The notes under the pieces were generated by a model. That model made no database searches. It was not told where the DNA came from and saw only the letters and a list, made by a program, of their open reading frames with translations. From assembly GCF_022347745.1 (NCBI RefSeq), contig NZ_JAKRGC010000001.1, positions 1 to 64,000 on the forward strand: DNA of 64,000 bases, in the 5' to 3' direction. This DNA comes from Streptomyces sp. OfavH-34-F. GTDB taxonomy: Bacteria; Actinomycetota; Actinomycetes; Streptomycetales; Streptomycetaceae. A program made the position numbers and the translations under genes. Below are positions 7,512 through 16,396 of the stretch, piece after piece. Positions within the stretch are counted from its first letter, which is position 1. Every line of letters starts with the position of its first letter.

Positions 7512-8669
7512 GTGGTCACCACGACACCGATACATGCGGAGATCGTGCGCGTCGCAGTGAGCGACGAGCTCGCCTACTGGACAGTGCTGGCCGGCCCCAC
7601 CTTGACCGTGGTCGGCGACGTCGACGACCATCTCCGTCACCTGCGATTCGGGCGGTCCTGCGAGGAATCGACCACCAAGACCTACGCGGGCCACTTGAAG
7701 CGGCTCCACGTCTGGTCCGAAGAGCGTGGCCTCTCCCGGAATGACGCCGCTCTTCGGATGGCGATGTACGTGATGCACCTGCGGACGACTCCGCGAGCAA
7801 GCAGCGGCCGGGCGAAGGGCCAGCTTCCCGAAGAGGCCACCCTCGCTCCGGCTCTGGCCGCCATCCACGGTTTCTACCTCCACCTGGCCGACCTCGGGCT
7901 CCTTGAGGCCGAGGCTTTCAGCGCACTGTTCACGACCGTCTCGGCCGAGACGGGCCGCGGACTGGTCGCGGTCAGGCCACGAATCCGCGTGGACGCCCGG
8001 CCGAGCCACTCATCGGCGCGTGCGCCCGCCGCCACCCACGAGGAGTTCACCAGCCTCCTGCTGGCGACGGACACCGCCCGGGACAGGTGCATGGTGGCGA
8101 TCACGGCCTGCTGCGCACTTCGGGTCGGCCAACTCGTGTCCTTGATGCGCGAGGACATCCACTTCGTCCCGGTCGGCCGGACCGCGCCCGGCTGCTCCTA
8201 CGTCCTGGGCCCGCACATCCATCTGAGGAAACGCGGCGGGCATCCGAAGGGCGCGGCCAACAAGAACCGCGGCATGGTCATCGTGCCCGTGCCGGGCGCG
8301 GTGGAGATGCTCTACGCCGACTGGATGCGCGAGCGCCTCTCCATCCGGCGAGCCGGCACGAGCCCCTGGGCCTTCGTCACCTTCCCCGGCCCGACGGGTG
8401 ACCCCGGCGGTGACGCGCTGAGCCCGCGGCGGATCCAGGACCTGCTCTCCGATCTCTCCGCGCGGGCCGGGCTGCGGCACCTGCATCCGCACATGCTCCG
8501 GCACACCTTCGGCGAGACCGCTGCGGACCTCGACATCGCGCGGGACGTCCTCCAGCGCCTGCTCGGCCACAGCGACGTCACCAGCCAGGACGTCTACCGG
8601 TCCGTCCCGGAAACGAAAGTGGCGGCCGCGGCCCGGGCGGTCTCCGACCAGCTCTTCGGGCACTCATGA
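7512..8669 (+). CDS. Tyrosine recombinase A (TnpA-like)
   Basis: A 385-residue site-specific recombinase starting at GTG 7512. A SAM-like core-binding domain (around residues 35-150, with TTKTYAGHLKRLHVWSEERG) precedes the catalytic domain. Active-site motifs are visible: ALRVGQLVSL (first Arg), HPHMLRHTFGE (HxxR and H), LLGHSDVTSQDVYRSV (His and nucleophilic Tyr). The length matches Tn554 TnpA. The stop overlaps the next start (ATGA at 8666-8669), so the two recombinases are coupled and probably act together in excision and insertion. Confidence 0.85.
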   Translation: MVTTTPIHAEIVRVAVSDELAYWTVLAGPTLTVVGDVDDHLRHLRFGRSCEESTTKTYAGHLKRLHVWSEERGLSRNDAALRMAMYVMHLRTTPRASSGRAKGQLPEEATLAPALAAIHGFYLHLADLGLLEAEAFSALFTTVSAETGRGLVAVRPRIRVDARPSHSSARAPAATHEEFTSLLLATDTARDRCMVAITACCALRVGQLVSLMREDIHFVPVGRTAPGCSYVLGPHIHLRKRGGHPKGAANKNRGMVIVPVPGAVEMLYADWMRERLSIRRAGTSPWAFVTFPGPTGDPGGDALSPRRIQDLLSDLSARAGLRHLHPHMLRHTFGETAADLDIARDVLQRLLGHSDVTSQDVYRSVPETKVAAAARAVSDQLFGHS

Positions 8670-11257
8670 CCAGCCCGGCACCGGCCGCGCCGCCGGCCGC
8701 CCCGACGGCCGCGCCCGACTGGCTGTACCTCGCCGAGCACGGCCTAGACCGGGCGGCGCTTGAGCTGCACTTCCCGCTCGGCGCGGACTGGCACACCCTG
8801 CAGTCCTGCGTCCACCCGAACTGCGACCGGCCCGTCGAGTGCTCGCCCTGGCTGTGCCACCGGTGTTCGGCGGCCTGGCGGGCGGCCGGCTCTCCCGGGG
8901 ACATCGCCTCCTGGTGCGCCAGCACCCCGGCGCCGCCGGCCCGCCGCGTGTACGGCGAGACGCGGTGCTCGGTCGGCTGCCCGCGGCCGGCCGAGGCGAG
9001 CGGGCTGTGCAAGAGCTGCGCCGGTGCCCGGGCGGCTTCGGGCCTGACGGTCACGGAGTACCTGGCAACCGGCCCGCAGCCGCGCCCCGGGCTGGGCGAG
9101 TGCGCAGTGCGGGTCTGCTCACGCTGGGCCAACACGAGGGGTACCAGGCTGTGCACGCCGCACCAGCGGCAGTGGTCCGTGGCCGGCAGACCTGATCTGA
9201 CGCGGTGGGCGCGCACCGCGCCGGCGGTCTACACCACGATGGGCATCGTCCCCCTGGCGGAACTCAACGAGGTGGTGCGCGCCCAGGTCCTGCTCGGCTA
9301 CGAGGGCCAGCTGCGGCAGGGCGGCCGCATCAGCCCCTCCCAGGTCAAGTCCGGCATCCGCTGGCTCGCGGACCACTCGGTGACCGACCTCCTGGCGGCC
9401 GACCTGCCCGCGAAGGGGCAGAGCACGACCTGCCTGCGCTTGTGGCGCAGGTCCGTCCAACTTCGGCACGCCGACCGTGAGTCGGAACACCGGCGCGCGG
9501 TGATCCGGCTCGACGTGCTGAACCCCCGGTTCTCCGGCGGGACCGTCGATCTCAGCGACGTGCACGCGCCGTGGCTGCTCCACGTCGCCCAGCAGCACGT
9601 GCTGCAGCTCGCCGCGTCCGGTGTCTCCGCGCAGCGGCTGCGGCTGGTCGGCTACGCGGCCCGGTGGTTCGCGATGTTCCTGCGCACCCTGCCGGGCGAG
9701 GGCCGCCAGCCGGCCGCGGTGGGCCGGGCCGGCATCACGAGCTACCTGCGGTGGCTGGCTCAGCGGGCCCGCGACTCGGCCGACTACCAGAGGACCGACG
9801 CCGGCGACCCGCGGCGGACCGTCATCGGCGAACGGCTGCTGCCATCGACCGCAGGTGGGGGACCGCTGCTGGTCACCCCCCAACGGCACTGGGGCCTGGT
9901 GCACACGCTGCGCGCGGTCCTGGACCAGGAGCGTGCGTGGCTGGCCGCGAACGACGCCGCCGGGGTGCACCTGCTGGCGAGCGACGTGCCGCCGTACCCG
10001 GACCGCGACGACACCGACAGCGAGATGGAGGGCCGCTCCCAGGACGCCCTGCCCGAGGCGGTGTACCTGCAGCTGATGGGCGAGGAGAACCTCGCCCTGC
10101 TGCCGGACGGCACCGCGCGGGACTTCACCGAGCTCTCCCTGCGGATCGGCCGGCGCCCTTGGGAGGTCCGGCACCTGGAGTTCGACTGCGTGGTGTACGA
10201 CATGGACATCGAGGCGGCCGACGGCAGCGTCCAGCGGCGCCGCTACCCGTTCCTCGTCTACTGGATGCAGAAGGTCCGCCGCCGCCATAAGCTGCCGCTG
10301 CACCCCACCGACGTCGAGGTCATCACCCGGCGCCAGGACTACCTGCGCCGGACCTACCCCCAGTGGTTCGGCCCAGACGGCAAGCCGCACTCGGACCGGA
10401 TGCTGCTGTTCCCCACCCCGCGCCTGTCGCGCTCCAACCGGCTGGGCGAGCGCCCGTACGACAGCAGCTCACCCGGCTACTGGCTGGAGGTGTGGATGGA
10501 AGCCGTCGACCGCCTGGTCTACGAGCACGACCACGACTTCGACCGCACCCGCGTCTTCCCCTACGCGTTTCGGCACACGTACGCCCAGCTGCGCGCCGAC
10601 GCCGGCGTGCCGATGGAGATCCTGCAAGTCCTGATGGCCCATCAAGATCCGTCCACCACGCAGGTCTACTACCGGGTCTCCCACCCGCGCCGGGTGGACG
10701 CGGTGCGCGCCATCGCGGCGAAGTACCAGTTCGACATCACCGGCGGCCGGCTGCGCGTCCGCAGCGGCGGCGACGACCTCGCCGACCGTATCCGGGCCGG
10801 AGTCGGCTCGGTGCCCGTCCCGGGCGGGGCCTGCCACGAGATGAACAACGTCCGCGCCGACGGCCGGGGCTGCCCGGTGTACTACCGCTGCTTCTCCTGC
10901 AAGTTCTTCGCCACCGACTTCACCCAGCTGCCCGAGCTGCGCCAGGTACGCGACGCGAAGGCCGAGCAGCTCCTACGGCTGGAGGCCGCCTATGGCAGCG
11001 TGCTCGTCCCGGGCCCCTTGAGCAGGGCCAACGTGGAGCTCCTGCGCCAGGAGCTCGTCCAGCTCGACGAACTCATCGCCAAGTGCGAGACCGACCTCGG
11101 CTCCCTGACCGATGACGACAAGGCCACCGTGGAGTCCTGGCTGCAAAGCAGGGACCGCTTCCAGACCGTGATTCCGGTCGCCGCAGTCCTGGCGGGCCGC
11201 CAGCACCTGGACCAGCCGACCGTCGACCCGATCCTGCTGACCGAGGAGGCGCGGTGA
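8666..11257 (+). CDS. Tyrosine recombinase B (TnpB-like), long
   Basis: An 863-residue tyrosine recombinase, longer than Tn554 TnpB. The N-terminal 170 residues hold several Cys/His clusters (CVHPNC, LCHRCSAAW, CSVGCPRP, LCKSC, CTPHQ), which look like zinc fingers. The catalytic domain follows: LRIGRRPWEVRHLEFD, PYAFRHTYAQL and LMAHQDPSTTQVYYRVS supply Arg, Arg-His and Tyr, with Tyr in place of the first His of the HxxR box. A C-terminal Cys-containing part (CHEMNN, CPVYYRCFSCKFF) precedes a helical tail. It overlaps both neighbours by four bases. Confidence 0.85.
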   Translation: MTSPAPAAPPAAPTAAPDWLYLAEHGLDRAALELHFPLGADWHTLQSCVHPNCDRPVECSPWLCHRCSAAWRAAGSPGDIASWCASTPAPPARRVYGETRCSVGCPRPAEASGLCKSCAGARAASGLTVTEYLATGPQPRPGLGECAVRVCSRWANTRGTRLCTPHQRQWSVAGRPDLTRWARTAPAVYTTMGIVPLAELNEVVRAQVLLGYEGQLRQGGRISPSQVKSGIRWLADHSVTDLLAADLPAKGQSTTCLRLWRRSVQLRHADRESEHRRAVIRLDVLNPRFSGGTVDLSDVHAPWLLHVAQQHVLQLAASGVSAQRLRLVGYAARWFAMFLRTLPGEGRQPAAVGRAGITSYLRWLAQRARDSADYQRTDAGDPRRTVIGERLLPSTAGGGPLLVTPQRHWGLVHTLRAVLDQERAWLAANDAAGVHLLASDVPPYPDRDDTDSEMEGRSQDALPEAVYLQLMGEENLALLPDGTARDFTELSLRIGRRPWEVRHLEFDCVVYDMDIEAADGSVQRRRYPFLVYWMQKVRRRHKLPLHPTDVEVITRRQDYLRRTYPQWFGPDGKPHSDRMLLFPTPRLSRSNRLGERPYDSSSPGYWLEVWMEAVDRLVYEHDHDFDRTRVFPYAFRHTYAQLRADAGVPMEILQVLMAHQDPSTTQVYYRVSHPRRVDAVRAIAAKYQFDITGGRLRVRSGGDDLADRIRAGVGSVPVPGGACHEMNNVRADGRGCPVYYRCFSCKFFATDFTQLPELRQVRDAKAEQLLRLEAAYGSVLVPGPLSRANVELLRQELVQLDELIAKCETDLGSLTDDDKATVESWLQSRDRFQTVIPVAAVLAGRQHLDQPTVDPILLTEEAR

Positions 11258-11903
11258 GCTCCGGGCCATCGTCCAGCGACACGACGCCCGAGGGGCCGGG
11301 CTCGGGGCGCTCGGCCGTCCTGGACGCGGGGCGGAAGGCTGCCGCGGTCCGGCGCCGCTCCGACAGCGAGCGGTGCCGCCGCCGGGTGCTGGACGTCATC
11401 ACCGGCATGCGCAGGGCCCGCACGCCGCTCTCCGACGCTGAGATCACCAGGCGAGCCGAGGTCAACCCGCAGTACCTCCAGCGCCACCGCGACCTGAAGG
11501 CCGAGGCGGAGGCCGTCCGTGCCCACCTCGCCGACGACCGGCCCCGCGCCGTGTCCGCCGCCGCGGCTCGGCAGGAAGCCGCGCTGACGGTAGAGAACCG
11601 CATGCTCCTCGAACAGAACGCCACACTGCGCCGGGACTCGACATCGCTCGCGCCGAGCTCCGGGCCCTGCGCGTGCGGGATCTTGCGGCCGGTGCGCGGG
11701 GCGAGCACGTCGCAACCCTGGACGCGAACCCCGAGGTCGAGGAACTGCGCCGGGAGCGGGACCAGGCTCTGGCAGCCGTCCGGCGCGGGGAGGCGGACCT
11801 GCTGTCACTTCGCAACGTCGTTCAACGCCTGATGGTGGAGAACACCCGGCTACTCGGGGGAGAAGTGTCGCAACCCGCCCAACCAATAGGCGTCACAAGG
11901 TAA
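11254..11903 (+). pseudogene. TnpC-like DUF6262 gene, frameshifted
   Basis: Third gene of the recombinase trio, starting at GTG 11254 within the previous stop. It begins with an HTH-like region (TPLSDAEITRRAEVNPQYLQ) and a long helix. The expected coiled coil runs LLEQNATLRRD and then continues in a different frame as DIARAELRALRVRDLAAG through LSLRNVVQRLMVEN to TAA 11903. The shift lies at about 11636-11642 (two extra or one missing base). Tn554 TnpC assists the recombinases, so loss could affect mobility. A sequencing error is equally possible. Confidence 0.65.
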
Positions 11904-11920
11904 ACCATTGCGATATGGTT
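11903..11920 (+). promoter_or_regulatory. Inverted repeat over kinase -10 box
   Basis: AACCAT (11903-11908) and ATGGTT (11915-11920) form a perfect inverted repeat with a 6-base spacer. TATGGT at 11914-11919 is a good -10 box lying seven bases before ATG 11927, the spacing typical of leaderless actinobacterial transcripts. The repeat is thus well placed as an operator, perhaps for the kinase's own HTH domain. Confidence 0.5.
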
Positions 11921-11926
11921 GACCTT

Positions 11927-13492
11927 ATGACAACGAATGATGAGTCACCTCGCCTCGGCGGTGTCGCGGAGGTGGCTGCCGAGCTGGGTGTCAGCCGACA
12001 GCAGGTCGCCAAGCTGCGGCAGAGCGCCGACTTCCCGGCGCCGGTGGCAAAGCTGAGCGTCGGCGACGTCTGGGACCTGGACGTCATCAAGCGGTGGACG
12101 AATAGCGGGTTGCGCAGGAGCGCGGGGCGTCCCGCCGCAACTGGCGAACCTCGTTCGCTGGGGCGCCGATTTGAGCTCGGGGCGAAAATCGATGACGGTG
12201 GATTCGCGACCGTATTTGGTGCCCGCGACCTCACTAAGACGGGCGACGAGTCCATGGTGGCGATTAAGATCCTTAGGCGGGATCGCGCCGTGGACCCTGA
12301 TTTTGTAGCTCGTTTTAAGCGCGAGCTTCGTCTGCTGGGCGACCTTCGCCATCCGAATGTGATTCCCCTGCTGGCCGGCGGCGAGGAGGAAGGGATGGGG
12401 CTTTGGTATGCAATGCCGCTAGCCCGAGGAATCCTGGATGATGAAATCAGCGGAGGCATGTCCTCTGAGGATGTCGCCGCCGTTATGCGCGATGTCTGTG
12501 CAGGGCTTTCCTATATCCATAGCCAGGGAGTCCTGCATCGCGACATCAAGCCGTCAAATATTTTGAGAACCCCGGACGGCGCCTGGGCTCTTGCCGACTT
12601 TGGCTTTGCGCGAGTAGAAGAAGAAACCCCCTCCATCACGTCAACCGACGACGGCTTTGGGAGTCTTTTTTATTATTCGCCCGAGCAGTGGCGGGATGCG
12701 AAAAGCGTTGACGAGCGAGCGGACATTTATTCGGCCGGGAAGGTCATGCAGGCTCTCTTGATCGGCGGATTCCCCGTGGATGATGTCGTGCCGGCCGGGA
12801 AGCTGCGGGCAGTGGTTCAGCGGGCGATCTCTCAAGACCGCGACCAGCGGCATGCCAGCGCGGCCCAGCTCCTCGCGGCCATCGAAGCAGCCGTCGCCCC
12901 GACTCCGAGCGGCAAGTGGGAGACCGCAGAGGAGAAGGCGACCCGCCTGCGTCCCCGGCTCAAGGCTGGACGCGTCGCGGACGTAGCCGCCCTCGATGAG
13001 TTCATCCGCTGGGCCGACGAACTGGACTTCAGCGACCCCGACGACATGCTGGAGTTCTCCTGGGCCATCGCCGCCCTGCCATCGGATTCGATCAAGTGGT
13101 GGTGGAAGCAAAACCGCGCCGGTTTCACCGGGGTTTTTCAAGCCTTCACTAAGCGCTTGGAGAGGTCGTTCAATTTCGAGATGTGCGACGGCCTTGCGAA
13201 CTTCGCGCGTCGGGCCGCCGTGGACACCGGAGATCCGACCATCCTGCGAGAATCGGTTCGAGGGGTCACGATTCTGGGAGCCAACCATAATCGTTGGCAT
13301 GTCAGGGATGTTGCCGTCGCGATCCTGCAGAGCATCCGCACGGACGAAGATGCCGTAGCCGCGCTCGAAGGAATCCGAATGGCCGATTCTCGGAGTGTTG
13401 AGTGGACCTTCGGTGAGACGGTGGTCAAGACTCTCCACCCTGTTCTTCGGAGCGGACTTGGCGCGATCCTGGACGAGATCAATAGGGACTGA
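11927..13492 (+). CDS. HTH-domain Ser/Thr protein kinase
   Basis: A 521-residue protein. Residues about 8-58 are a MerR/AlpA-like helix-turn-helix (GVAEVAAELGVSRQQVAKLR). Residues about 80-320 form a eukaryotic-type kinase: a degenerate glycine loop (IDDGGFATVF), VAIK with Lys114, HRDIKPSN from 204, DFG at 224-226 and SPE at 251-253. All catalytic residues are present. The last 190 residues are of unknown type, helical with HEAT-like character. No membrane segment is seen, so it is cytosolic. I prefer ATG 11927 (leaderless) to ATG 11915. AT-richer codons than its neighbours suggest separate acquisition. Fusion of an HTH with a kinase inside a mobile element suggests a sensor-effector role, possibly phage defence. 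This is inference. Confidence 0.8.
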   Translation: MTTNDESPRLGGVAEVAAELGVSRQQVAKLRQSADFPAPVAKLSVGDVWDLDVIKRWTNSGLRRSAGRPAATGEPRSLGRRFELGAKIDDGGFATVFGARDLTKTGDESMVAIKILRRDRAVDPDFVARFKRELRLLGDLRHPNVIPLLAGGEEEGMGLWYAMPLARGILDDEISGGMSSEDVAAVMRDVCAGLSYIHSQGVLHRDIKPSNILRTPDGAWALADFGFARVEEETPSITSTDDGFGSLFYYSPEQWRDAKSVDERADIYSAGKVMQALLIGGFPVDDVVPAGKLRAVVQRAISQDRDQRHASAAQLLAAIEAAVAPTPSGKWETAEEKATRLRPRLKAGRVADVAALDEFIRWADELDFSDPDDMLEFSWAIAALPSDSIKWWWKQNRAGFTGVFQAFTKRLERSFNFEMCDGLANFARRAAVDTGDPTILRESVRGVTILGANHNRWHVRDVAVAILQSIRTDEDAVAALEGIRMADSRSVEWTFGETVVKTLHPVLRSGLGAILDEINRD

Positions 13493-13683
13493 CGGGGAGC
13501 CTTTCTCAACCGGCTTCGATACATGTTCTGCCCTTACACCGCCTTGCGAGGTCGCCGCTGAATCGTCCTTCACCTGCTCCTAATTTGCAGCATGAAAATC
13601 ATGATGCCGCCGGCCAGGACTGGGCACAACCGTGTTGGGTAGCACGTGCAGTGCCAATTCGCTCTGTCCCCGCTGATCGCACG
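13493..13683. other. Convergent intergenic gap
   Basis: About 190 bases between the stop of the kinase and the stop of the nuclease-like gene on the other strand. I see no gene and no strong hairpin. The stretch is AT-richer than its surroundings. Confidence 0.4.
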
Positions 13684-15135
13684 TCAGGTGTCGGTCGGGT
13701 CGGCGGAGCGGCGCAGGCGGGACCAGGGGCTGCGCCGCCGCGCGGCATTTTCAGGCTTCGTCAGCGCGAGGCCGTTCGGCTCGGTGCTGTGGTTCTGCTG
13801 CCCGAGCACGGCAGCACGCACGGCTTCCCAGTCTTCGGTCCGCCACCAGCCGAAGAGGGCGGTGGCGGAAATGACGGGGTGCTGGAGTGTGGCTACGAAC
13901 TCGCGCCGCCCGTACACCGCCGGCGTACGTTGCGCCGGGTCGAGCTTGCGCTGGTGGTTGACGACCAGGGTTCCGCGGGTGACCGGCTGGTGCGGGCGCA
14001 GCTGCGGCCAGGTGCTCAGATGGCGCTCTAGATCGGCCACCAGCGCTTCCTTGGCCTGGCCGCCTTCGGACTTCACTTCGACGAGGCGTGCATCCTCACC
14101 CCAGATGGCAAGCAGGTCCGCGGACTTCGTGCCCAGTTCCTTGTCCAGGTCGGTGACGTCGAAGCCAGCCGCGCGCAGAACGGCCGCGACGGCGTCGACC
14201 AGTTCACTGCCGGTGCCGAACAGCAGTCCTGACCGTATCGGCTCGGCCGCCTCCTTCGCGCGCTTCTGCTCGACGTGAAGCCGGGCCTTCTCGGAGGCGT
14301 AGTGGTGTTCAAGTTCTTCCAGCGCCAGCCGGGCCGAGGATTCGGCGGTGGTCTCCAGGTCGGGGTCGAGGCTATGCGGGGAGCGGACCCGGCGAAGAGC
14401 GCCTGGGACATGCGCGGGCAGAGCTCGCTCGACGAGCCAGCCGACCACCGTGTTCCAGTTGATCCCGTCCGGAAGGATGTACCAGATCTGCTTGCCGTCG
14501 CTGGGCATCCAACGAGCCACCACCGGATCACCGAGGGTGTCCACCATGATGGGGACGAGCTCACCCTCCGGCTCGTAGACGATGGTTCCTGACAGCCCCT
14601 CCGCCGCCAGGGACCGCGGGGCCATCGCCCACCAGGGGCCTTCACCGGAGCTGTTGCGGATCCGGAGCGCGAGGTCCTTGTCGACCGCATCGAGGCCCGG
14701 GACCAGAGCAATCTCCGAACCGGACCCGAGGCGCTTGCCGGCGATCGAACCGTCAAAGCCGCAGAAGTACACGTGGGCGACGTCGGCACCGAAGACCGAG
14801 TTGCGCGGCTCGCTGTCCGCGTCGCCGATCGTGGCGATGATCAGGGCCGTCTCCCCGCGCGAGGCGGCGCCGTCGAGGAATCTCCTGAACTCGTCCGCAC
14901 CCCGCCCGCCGAAGATGCTCGGGTTGATGGCCGCGGCGCAGGTGCTGGTGTCCGTCCCGAGCCACCGAGGATCGGCGCCAGCCCTCTCCCAGGTGATGCC
15001 GTCGTACTTGTGAGCGGCCACCCACTGGTCGCGGAGGGTTTCATGCGCGTCCGGATGCGGCTCGGGGAACTCAGCGGGGTTCCGGACGGCGACGTGGACA
15101 GCGACGAGCCCGCTCGGGGCAGCGGAGGGTGCCAT
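13684..15135 (-). CDS. PD-(D/E)xK nuclease-like protein
   Basis: A 483-residue protein on the opposite strand to the other cargo. The last third carries a PD-(D/E)xK-type core: helix ELVDAVAAVLRAAGFDVTDL, then SADLLAIWGEDARLVEVKSE, giving Asp340, Glu353 and Lys355 in D-x12-ExK spacing, and a following amphipathic helix. The first 240 residues form an unrecognised domain, and a charged helix (about 260-300) links the two. Nucleases of this fold often serve restriction or other defence. Together with the kinase it makes up the cargo of the element. Substrate is unknown. Confidence 0.65.
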   Translation of the reverse strand: MAPSAAPSGLVAVHVAVRNPAEFPEPHPDAHETLRDQWVAAHKYDGITWERAGADPRWLGTDTSTCAAAINPSIFGGRGADEFRRFLDGAASRGETALIIATIGDADSEPRNSVFGADVAHVYFCGFDGSIAGKRLGSGSEIALVPGLDAVDKDLALRIRNSSGEGPWWAMAPRSLAAEGLSGTIVYEPEGELVPIMVDTLGDPVVARWMPSDGKQIWYILPDGINWNTVVGWLVERALPAHVPGALRRVRSPHSLDPDLETTAESSARLALEELEHHYASEKARLHVEQKRAKEAAEPIRSGLLFGTGSELVDAVAAVLRAAGFDVTDLDKELGTKSADLLAIWGEDARLVEVKSEGGQAKEALVADLERHLSTWPQLRPHQPVTRGTLVVNHQRKLDPAQRTPAVYGRREFVATLQHPVISATALFGWWRTEDWEAVRAAVLGQQNHSTEPNGLALTKPENAARRRSPWSRLRRSADPTDT

Positions 15136-15735
15136 GCGATCACCGTAGTGGCAGGCGCAGTCACCACGAACACCCTGGTGTCGGACGACGCCGGCGAAAC
15201 CACCGCCTCCCGCTGCCGGCGCCTCCGTTCTGGACAGCGACGCCAGTCCGGCGCTGGGAGGCCGATCCTCAAGCCCGGCGGCAGCCAGTACGGTCGCCGC
15301 CGACGCGTTCGAGGTCTACGGGAGAGTACCTGCGTGCTCCGGGAGGCGGGCGTCCCAGGGGCCGGGGCCGGTCACGCCAGAGGGGCGGGCGCACCCATGC
15401 GTCTCAGTCTGCGGGGAGGCTGGAGACCAGGCGCGGAAGGTCTGCGGGCTCCAGGACGTCCCACGGGAGGGGCTGCGGCTCGTAGTCCCCGTCCAGCACC
15501 TCTTGACGCCGACGGGGACGCTGCCGTTCAGGGTTCCCCGCCGGGTTCGCTCTCGACCTCGAACCGGACGCGCAGCGCCCTTGGCGGAGAGCACCTTGCC
15601 CGGGCCGGGGCAACGGCGGGTGACGAACACCGGCCCGCGCAAGCCGGAGGGCCCGACGCCCCAGTCGCTCAACGCATCGACTCACAGATCACACATGACG
15701 CGACCTGGGAGGATGCCACCTTCCGATGCATAGAA
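15136..15735. other. Right end of element, no confident gene
   Basis: Six hundred bases between the nuclease start and the right core. A minus-strand frame (15404-15685) ends with a coding-like stretch (DGDYEPQPLPWDVLEPADL) but has an unconvincing N-terminus. It may be a frameshifted small gene. GCATCGACTCAC at 15674-15685 repeats a motif of the left end and is probably a recombinase site. Confidence 0.4.
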
Positions 15736-15741
15736 GGAGCC
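15736..15741 (+). repeat. Right attachment core GGAGCC
   Basis: Second copy of the 6-bp core at 7302-7307. Immediately to the right the mom reading frame resumes (GAG CCG TAC TCG). Confidence 0.7.
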
Positions 15742-16293
15742 GTACTCGGAGGCCCTGGAGATGTCCAGGGTGTGCTTGTCCCCCTCGGTGGCGAGCAACG
15801 GGGAGAGCTTCGCGGTTGCGGCGGCACTCCGTCTGGCCGCCGGCCACGGAGTGCGCGGAGTCGTCACCTACGCGGACCCTGTCGCACGGCTTCGCACCCT
15901 GCCGGACGGGCGCACAGCAGGGGCCCCGGGTGGGCACCTAGGGGTCATCTACCAGGCGCTTTCCGCGACTTACACGGGCCGCAGCACGGCGCGGACGGTC
16001 ACCGTCTTGCCGGACGGCCAGGTGCTTCCGGCGCGGTCGATCGCGAAGTTCGTTGCCGGCGACCGTGGCGCCGACGGGTTCGAGCGGCGCATCCGCGCGC
16101 TGGGCTCCCGCAGCGCCCTGCGGGAGCCGACCGGCGCACCTGGCTGCGCACCGCGCTGGAGCAGATCGGGGCCAGGAGCTCGCGGCACCCGGGGACTCAC
16201 CGCTACGCCCTACCTGTGGGCCGTACGAGAGCCGAACGGACGCGCACTGTCATCGGCCTCGGCGCGTTGCCCTACCCTAAGAATGTTGCTTAA
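15742..16293 (+). pseudogene. mom-like gene, 3' part (interrupted)
   Basis: The C-terminal part of the Mom-like protein begun at 6985. It reads YSEALEMSRVCL, NGESFAVAAALRLAAGHGVR, GVVTYADPVARL, HLGVIYQALSATYTGR and TVTVLPDGQVL, matching the GNAT-type family in order. Near 16120-16128 the frame shifts by one base, and the true end (DRRTWLRTALEQIGARSSRH ... GLGALPYPKNVA) reads in another frame to TAA 16293. So besides the insertion there is a one-base frameshift, real or from sequencing. The end overlaps promoter copy 3. Confidence 0.75.
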
Positions 16294-16314
16294 TTCTATG
16301 AGTTCATTTATGGT
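16286..16314 (+). promoter_or_regulatory. Recurrent plasmid promoter, copy 3
   Basis: TTGCTT 16286-16291, 17-bp spacer with CTATGAGTT, TATGGT 16309-16314. It overlaps the last codons of the mom-like gene and precedes the gene at 16397 by about 80 bases. Confidence 0.75.
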
Positions 16315-16396
16315 TGAGGGTATCGCCCGGCGAGGTCGCCCGACCTCCAGTGGGACACCCCCCCACCCGCCCGCATCCTTCGCTTTCAGGAGCGTC

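Larger units (their letters stand above)
7302..15741 (+). mobile_element. 8.4-kb Tn554-like element inserted in mom
   Basis: The element is bounded by GGAGCC at 7302-7307 and 15736-15741. Just inside the core the ends are inverted: TTCT on the left, AGAA on the right. GCGTCGACTCAC (7327-7338) and GCATCGACTCAC (15674-15685) are direct-repeat candidates for recombinase subsites. Inside are two overlapping tyrosine-recombinase genes and a small TnpC-like gene, the order seen in Tn554 and related actinobacterial elements, followed by a kinase and a nuclease-like gene as cargo. Joining the cores rebuilds the host reading frame exactly (CTG GAG CCG TAC), which fixes the borders to within the 6-bp core. 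Confidence 0.8.

Noticed and set aside
14773-16293. Plus-strand frame of 506 residues
   Set aside because: It is antisense to the nuclease-like gene at first. Only its last 55 residues are meaningful, as the frameshifted end of the mom-like gene.
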